From assembly GCA_024709225.1 (NCBI GenBank), contig JANJXC010000010.1:1-39040 (forward strand): a DNA stretch of 39,040 nt, given 5' to 3'. Under the pieces are notes generated by a model, which searched no databases, was not told the origin of the DNA, and was given only the letters and a program-made list of their open reading frames with translations. Origin of the DNA: Gammaproteobacteria bacterium (lineage in GTDB: Bacteria; Pseudomonadota; Gammaproteobacteria; Thiohalomonadales; Thiohalomonadaceae). The position numbers and the translations under genes were made by a program. Shown here in pieces: positions 35,273 through 39,040 of this stretch (position 1 is its first letter; each line of letters opens with the position of its first letter).

Positions 35273-36121
35273 ATGTCCTGCTACGACCTTCACAGCCACA
35301 GCTGGGTTTCTGACGGCACCCTGAGCCCGACGGCGCTGGTGCAGCGCGCCGCGGCCGGCGGCGTGGATGTGCTGGGACTGACCGACCACGACGACACCGC
35401 CGGCTGTGCCGAGGCGCAGGTGGCGGCGGAAGCCTGTGGGATCCGCGTGCTGCCGGGGGTGGAGGTGTCGGTGACCTGGCAGGGGATGACCGTGCACATC
35501 GTCGGGCTCGCTATAGATCCGGAGGCACCGGCCTTGCAGGCCGGGCTGGCGCGGCTGCGCGAGTTCCGCGGCTGGCGCGCCGAGGAGATGGGGCGCCGCC
35601 TGGCCGAGCGGGGCATCGACGGCGCCTATGAGGGTGCGGCGGCGCTGAGCCGCGGCCGCATCATCAGCCGTACCCATTTCGCCCACTATCTGGTCGGCCG
35701 CGGCTGCGGCAAGGATGTGCGCGACATCTTCAAGCACTACCTCAAGCGCAACAAGCCGGGCTACGTGCCGGGCCAGTGGGCGGCGCTGGAGGAGGCGGTC
35801 GGCTGGATCCGTGCCGCCGGCGGCATCGCGGTGCTGGCCCACCCGGCGCGCTACGAACTCACCAACAGCAAGCTGCGCCGCCTGCTGGGGGCGTTCATGG
35901 AGTGCGGCGGCGAGGCCATGGAGGTGATCTCCGGCAGCCATACCCCGGACGATATCCTGGCCATGGCGCGCCATGCCCGCGCCCTGGGCCTGCTGGCCTC
36001 CGCCGGGTCTGATTTCCACGGCCCGGAAAATCCCTGGGTGGAGCTGGGACGTCTGGCGCCGCTGCCCGAAGGCCTCACCCCGGTGTGGCAGCGTTGGGAA
36101 GCGGCGCGCGGCGCCGCCTAG
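35273..36121 (+). CDS. rnm: PHP-domain phosphatase/RNase AM (YciV)
   Basis: A 282-residue metal-dependent phosphoesterase of the PHP family. The E. coli relative YciV/Rnm removes the 5' nucleotides of short RNAs and acts on 3',5'-bisphosphates, and takes part in 5' end maturation of rRNA. Metal ligands in order: HSHSWVSDG (His7, His9), LTDHDD, GVEVSV, the AHPARY segment and SAGSDFHGP. A -10-like TAGAAT ends 9 nt before ATG 35273 and no Shine-Dalgarno is seen, so the mRNA may be almost leaderless. It opens the yciV-yciO-M50-trpS-scpA cluster. Confidence 0.92.
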   Translation: MSCYDLHSHSWVSDGTLSPTALVQRAAAGGVDVLGLTDHDDTAGCAEAQVAAEACGIRVLPGVEVSVTWQGMTVHIVGLAIDPEAPALQAGLARLREFRGWRAEEMGRRLAERGIDGAYEGAAALSRGRIISRTHFAHYLVGRGCGKDVRDIFKHYLKRNKPGYVPGQWAALEEAVGWIRAAGGIAVLAHPARYELTNSKLRRLLGAFMECGGEAMEVISGSHTPDDILAMARHARALGLLASAGSDFHGPENPWVELGRLAPLPEGLTPVWQRWEAARGAA

Positions 36122-36153
36122 ACTGAAGTGTCTTAACCTGTGTCATTGCTGCC

Positions 36154-36777
36154 ATGAGCCAATTCTTTCAAATCCATGCCGAAACCCCGCAGCCGCGCCT
36201 GATCCGTCAGGCGGTGGACCTGCTGCGCGGCGGTGCGGTGATCGTCTATCCCACCGACTCCGGCTATGCCCTCGGCTGCCTCAGCGGCGACAAGGACGCC
36301 ATCGAGCGCATCCGCCAGATCCGCCGTCTGGACGACCGCCACAATTTCACCCTGGTATGCCGCGACCTGTCGGAGATTGCCACCTACGCCAAGGTCGACA
36401 ACAGCACCTACCGTCTGCTCAAGCTGCTGACGCCGGGGGCCTATACCTTCATCCTCGACGCCACCCGCGAGGTGCCGCGCCGCCTGCAGCACCCCAAGCG
36501 CAAGACCATCGGCATCCGCGTGCCGGACAACGCCATCGCCCAGGCCCTGCTGACCGAACTGGGCGAGCCGCTGATGAGCACCACCCTGATCCTGCCCGGC
36601 GATGAGCTGCCGCTCACCGACCCCTACGAGTTCCGCGGCCAGCTGGAACGGCAGGTAGACCTGATCATCGACGGCGGCTACGGCGACCTGGAGCCGACCA
36701 CGGTCATCGACCTGGTGGACGGCGTACCGGTCGTCGTGCGCCAGGGCAAGGGCGACGCCAGCCGCATCGAAGGCTAA
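36154..36777 (+). CDS. yciO: YciO, Sua5/YrdC-family protein
   Basis: A 207-residue protein of the Sua5/YrdC/YciO family. YrdC members make threonylcarbamoyl-AMP for the t6A base of tRNA; the role of YciO is not fully settled and its activity for this is weaker. Family motifs: VIVYPTDSGYALGC, RLDDRHNFTL, GAYTFIL, IGIRVPDN and the SxxLSG-like STTLIL. The standard KR-x-x-KP of YrdC (substrate loop) differs here (RRLDDRHNF), which supports YciO rather than YrdC. It lies 32 nt after yciV, a conserved neighbour pair. Confidence 0.9.
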   Translation: MSQFFQIHAETPQPRLIRQAVDLLRGGAVIVYPTDSGYALGCLSGDKDAIERIRQIRRLDDRHNFTLVCRDLSEIATYAKVDNSTYRLLKLLTPGAYTFILDATREVPRRLQHPKRKTIGIRVPDNAIAQALLTELGEPLMSTTLILPGDELPLTDPYEFRGQLERQVDLIIDGGYGDLEPTTVIDLVDGVPVVVRQGKGDASRIEG

Positions 36778-36791
36778 GGTATACTGCCCCG

Positions 36792-37487
36792 ATGGAAGAA
36801 CTGAATCTGTTGCAGCGGGTGGTGGTTTGGGCACTGCCGGTGCTGTTCGCCATTACCGTGCATGAAACGGCCCATGGCTGGATGGCGCTGCGCCTCGGCG
36901 ACCCCACGGCCATGATGCTGGGGCGGCTCAGCCTCAATCCCGTCAAGCACATCGACCCGCTGGGCACCGTGCTGGTGCCGGGACTGCTGCTGATGATCGG
37001 CGGTTTCCTGTTCGGCTGGGCCAAGCCGGTGCCCATCACCTGGGAAAACCTGCGCCACCCCAAGCGCGACATGGCCCTGGTGGCGGTGGCCGGGCCGCTG
37101 TCCAATCTGGTGATGGCCCTGTTCTGGGCCCTGGTGATCCGCCTCGGGCTGGAACTGGGGGCGGACAGCGGCGCCGCGCTGTATCTGGTGTATACCGGGG
37201 TCGCGGGCATCTTCATCAACACCATCCTGATGGTGCTCAACCTGCTGCCGCTGCCGCCGCTGGACGGCGGCCGGGTGCTGGTGGGGCTGTTGCCGGGGCC
37301 GCTGTCCTGGCGCGTGTCGCGTATCGAGCCCTACGGCTTCCCGATCCTGCTGCTGCTGCTGTTCACCGGCCTGCTGGGCAAGATCCTGTGGCCGGCCATC
37401 GAGCTGGTGCTGTGGCTGATGTCCGGGGTCTCTGGCCTGTCCGGTGAGCTTTATATAGGCTTGCTTTCCGTTTTGATGAATCTCTAG
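36792..37487 (+). CDS. Site-2-protease-type membrane metalloprotease (M50)
   Basis: A 231-residue intramembrane protease. The catalytic HETAH (HExxH) lies in the first helix near residue 25, and the third zinc ligand Asp is in NLLPLPPLDGG. About six membrane segments are visible, with no PDZ domain, so it is the short Rip/YwhC-like class rather than RseP. TATACT at 36780-36785 ends just 6 nt before ATG 36792 and no Shine-Dalgarno is seen, so a leaderless transcript is possible. It follows yciO by 14 nt and precedes trpS by 9 nt. Substrates are unknown. Confidence 0.92.
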   Translation: MEELNLLQRVVVWALPVLFAITVHETAHGWMALRLGDPTAMMLGRLSLNPVKHIDPLGTVLVPGLLLMIGGFLFGWAKPVPITWENLRHPKRDMALVAVAGPLSNLVMALFWALVIRLGLELGADSGAALYLVYTGVAGIFINTILMVLNLLPLPPLDGGRVLVGLLPGPLSWRVSRIEPYGFPILLLLLFTGLLGKILWPAIELVLWLMSGVSGLSGELYIGLLSVLMNL

Positions 37488-37496
37488 GAGCTTCAG

Positions 37497-38714
37497 TTGA
37501 ATTCCGTCGTCTCTTCCCACCAGCGCGTCCTGTCCGGCATGCGCCCCACCGGCCGGCTCCATCTGGGCCATTACCACGGGGTGCTGAAGAACTGGATCAA
37601 GTTGCAGCACGAGTACGACTGCTTCTTTTTCGTCGCCGATTGGCATGCCCTGACCACCTCCTACGACAATACCTCCGGCATCAATGCCTCGGTGTGGGAG
37701 ATGGCGGTGGACTGGCTCGCCACCGGCGTCAATCCGGGCTCGGCCAAGATATTCATCCAGTCGCGCGTGCCGGAGCACGCCGAGCTGCACCTGCTGCTGT
37801 CGATGATCACCCCGCTGGGCTGGCTGGAGCGCGTGCCGACCTACAAGGATCAGCAGGAAAAGCTCAAGGAAAAGGACCTCGCCACCTACGGCTTCCTCGG
37901 CTATCCGCTGCTGCAGAGCGCCGATATCCTCATCTACCGCGCCGGCCTGGTGCCGGTGGGCGAGGACCAGGTGGCCCATGTGGAGATCACCCGCGAGGTG
38001 GCGCGCCGCTTCAACCACATCTATGGCCGCGAGCCGGACTTCGAGGCCAAGGCCGAGGCGGCGGTGAAGAAGATGGGCAAGAAGAACGCCAAGCTCTATC
38101 ACGACCTGCGCAAGCGCTATACCGAGCAGGGTGACCACGAGGCCCTGGCCACCGGCCGCGCCCTGCTGGAAGCGCAGCAGAACATCACCCTGGCCGACCG
38201 CGAGCGCCTGTTCGGCTATCTGGACGGCGCCGGCCGCACCATCCTGCCGGAGCCGCAGGCGCTGCTGACGCCGGCCTCGAAGATGCCGGGCCTGGACGGG
38301 CAGAAGATGTCCAAGTCCTACAACAACACCATCGCCCTGCGCGATGATCCCAAGGCGGTGGAGCAGAAGCTGCGCACCATGCCCACCGATCCGGCGCGCG
38401 TGCGCCGTACCGACCCCGGCGACCCCAACAAGTGCCCGGTGTGGCAGTTGCACCAGGTGTATTCCGACGACGCGGTGAAGAGCTGGGTGATGGAGGGATG
38501 CACCAGCGCAGGCATCGGTTGTCTCGATTGCAAGCAGCCGGTGGTGGATGCCGTACTGAACGAACTGCGCCCGATCCAGGAGCGCATCGTCGAGTTCGGC
38601 AACGACCCGGAACGGGTACGTACCATTCTGGCCGAAGGCAGCGAGGCGGCGCGCAGCGTCGCCCGCGCCACCCTGGACGAGGTGCGTCAGGCCATGGGGC
38701 TCAGTTATCGCTAG
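37497..38714 (+). CDS. trpS: Tryptophanyl-tRNA synthetase, long form with cysteine cluster
   Basis: Class I synthetase that charges tRNA-Trp. The HIGH-type motif is HLGHYHG and the KMSKS motif is KMSKS at about 267-271 (GQKMSKSYNN). It is 405 residues, longer than the usual 330-340. The C-terminal part holds Cys313, Cys335, Cys342 and Cys345 (spacing x21, x6, x2), almost the pattern recalled for the [4Fe-4S] site of Thermotoga TrpRS (x22, x6, x2). The start is TTG 37497, supported by AGGAG (37486-37490) 6 nt before it; no ATG fits. It follows the M50 protease gene by 9 nt and precedes scpA across a 209-bp repeat-rich gap. Confidence 0.95.
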   Translation: MNSVVSSHQRVLSGMRPTGRLHLGHYHGVLKNWIKLQHEYDCFFFVADWHALTTSYDNTSGINASVWEMAVDWLATGVNPGSAKIFIQSRVPEHAELHLLLSMITPLGWLERVPTYKDQQEKLKEKDLATYGFLGYPLLQSADILIYRAGLVPVGEDQVAHVEITREVARRFNHIYGREPDFEAKAEAAVKKMGKKNAKLYHDLRKRYTEQGDHEALATGRALLEAQQNITLADRERLFGYLDGAGRTILPEPQALLTPASKMPGLDGQKMSKSYNNTIALRDDPKAVEQKLRTMPTDPARVRRTDPGDPNKCPVWQLHQVYSDDAVKSWVMEGCTSAGIGCLDCKQPVVDAVLNELRPIQERIVEFGNDPERVRTILAEGSEAARSVARATLDEVRQAMGLSYR

Positions 38715-38720
38715 TCAGGC

Positions 38721-38749
38721 AGGGTGGATACGCATAGGGCATCCACCTT
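38721..38749. repeat. Short inverted repeat after trpS
   Basis: GGGTGGAT (38722-38729) and ATCCACCT (38741-38748) pair around an 11-nt loop, 7 nt after the trpS stop. The GGTGGAT core resembles other GGATGGGT-type intergenic repeats. There is no T-tract, so it is not a clear terminator. Confidence 0.5.
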
Positions 38750-38758
38750 ACTTAGATC

Positions 38759-38877
38759 AGATACAAGGGCAAAGAGACAAGATACAAGGGAGTGAGTGCG
38801 CTGCGCGCAGGGTAGTTTTGATTCAAAACAACATGAGCGCAGCGAGTTCCTTCCCTTGAATCTTTCCTCTTGTATCT
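38759..38877. repeat. Imperfect inverted-repeat element before scpA
   Basis: AGATACAAG occurs twice on the left (38759 and 38780, 21 nt apart; both as AGATACAAGGG) and its complement on the right (CTTGTATCT 38869-38877; CCCTTGAATCTT 38853-38864). Inside, CGCTGCGC (left) faces GCGCAGCG (right), and the centre holds a perfect small hairpin (GTTTTGATTCAAAAC, 38815-38829). The whole unit of about 120 bp looks like a palindromic intergenic element. It separates trpS from scpA. Confidence 0.65.
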
Positions 38878-38923
38878 ATTCTCTCTGTTTTGGGTGCCCC
38901 CTGTGGCATAAGGTAGAACGGAC

Positions 38924-39040
38924 GTGAGCGAAACACCGACACTGGAAGCGGCCAAGCCGGAGAGCCCGCAGCAGGCAGAGATGCCATTTGCCATCGTGCT
39001 GGGCTCGCCGTACACCGAGCTGCCCAAGGACCTCTACATC
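38924..39040 (+). CDS. scpA: Segregation and condensation protein A (5' part only)
   Basis: The first 39 codons of ScpA, the kleisin that bridges the two SMC heads in the SMC-ScpAB complex; the gene runs off the window. After a variable leader (SETPTLEAAKPESPQQAE) the sequence MPFAIVLGSPYTELPKDLYI matches the typical ScpA start in gammaproteobacteria. GTG 38924 is the likely start; ATG 38981 inside the conserved part is an alternative. TAGAAC (38914-38919) lies just before GTG. trpS followed by scpA is a familiar order. Confidence 0.85.
   Translation, partial: MSETPTLEAAKPESPQQAEMPFAIVLGSPYTELPKDLYI

Overview
The window reads as a chromosomal segment of a GC-rich gammaproteobacterium. Evidence: paired gltX and glnS; the order smc-zipA-ligA; the yciB-yciI-bolA-parvulin cluster; and yciV/rnm-yciO-M50 protease-trpS-scpA. 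SMC with ScpA rather than MukBEF argues against Enterobacterales and fits lineages such as Chromatiales, Xanthomonadales or Pseudomonadales. The exact genus cannot be read from the sequence.

Layout. 1-3472: gltX, glnS, then tRNA-Ala(GGC) and tRNA-Glu(TTC), with an intrinsic terminator-like hairpin between the two tRNAs. 3473-7280: an accessory copper locus of three co-directional genes: a small four-helix membrane protein with a Cys-Cys-x-His motif, a secreted protein with a Gly-Gly-His-His motif, and a P1B-type Cu(I) ATPase with a YHS domain and two tandem heavy-metal-binding repeats. 7308-8471: fold-III ornithine decarboxylase. 8607-18593: two RND efflux systems back to back, each with its own TetR repressor and a visible operator but no outer-membrane channel gene. 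18602-23848: a mixed set: small helical protein, ArsB/Na-H-type permease, His-rich lipoprotein, CysZ, D-ribulokinase-type sugar kinase, small lipoprotein. 23955-24359: queF. 24385-24550: a 166-bp inverted-repeat element between queF and smc. 24691-31054: smc-zipA-ligA. 31087-33003: chemoreceptor. 33235-35157: yciB-yciI-bolA-parvulin on the minus strand. 35273 to the end: yciV/rnm, yciO, M50 protease, trpS and the start of scpA.

How the genes work together. The core parts serve translation (GluRS, GlnRS, TrpRS, tRNAs, queuosine and possibly YrdC-like functions), chromosome segregation and division (SMC, ScpA, ZipA, LigA, YciB) and envelope upkeep (parvulin). The accessory parts are defence against toxic metals and drugs. 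The most unusual points are the two uncharacterised partners of the copper ATPase, the composite inverted-repeat element upstream of smc and queF, a TrpRS carrying four cysteines spaced like an iron-sulfur cluster site, and several start codons lying directly behind -10-like hexamers with no ribosome binding site. All calls come from reading the sequence and family knowledge; no database search was run.
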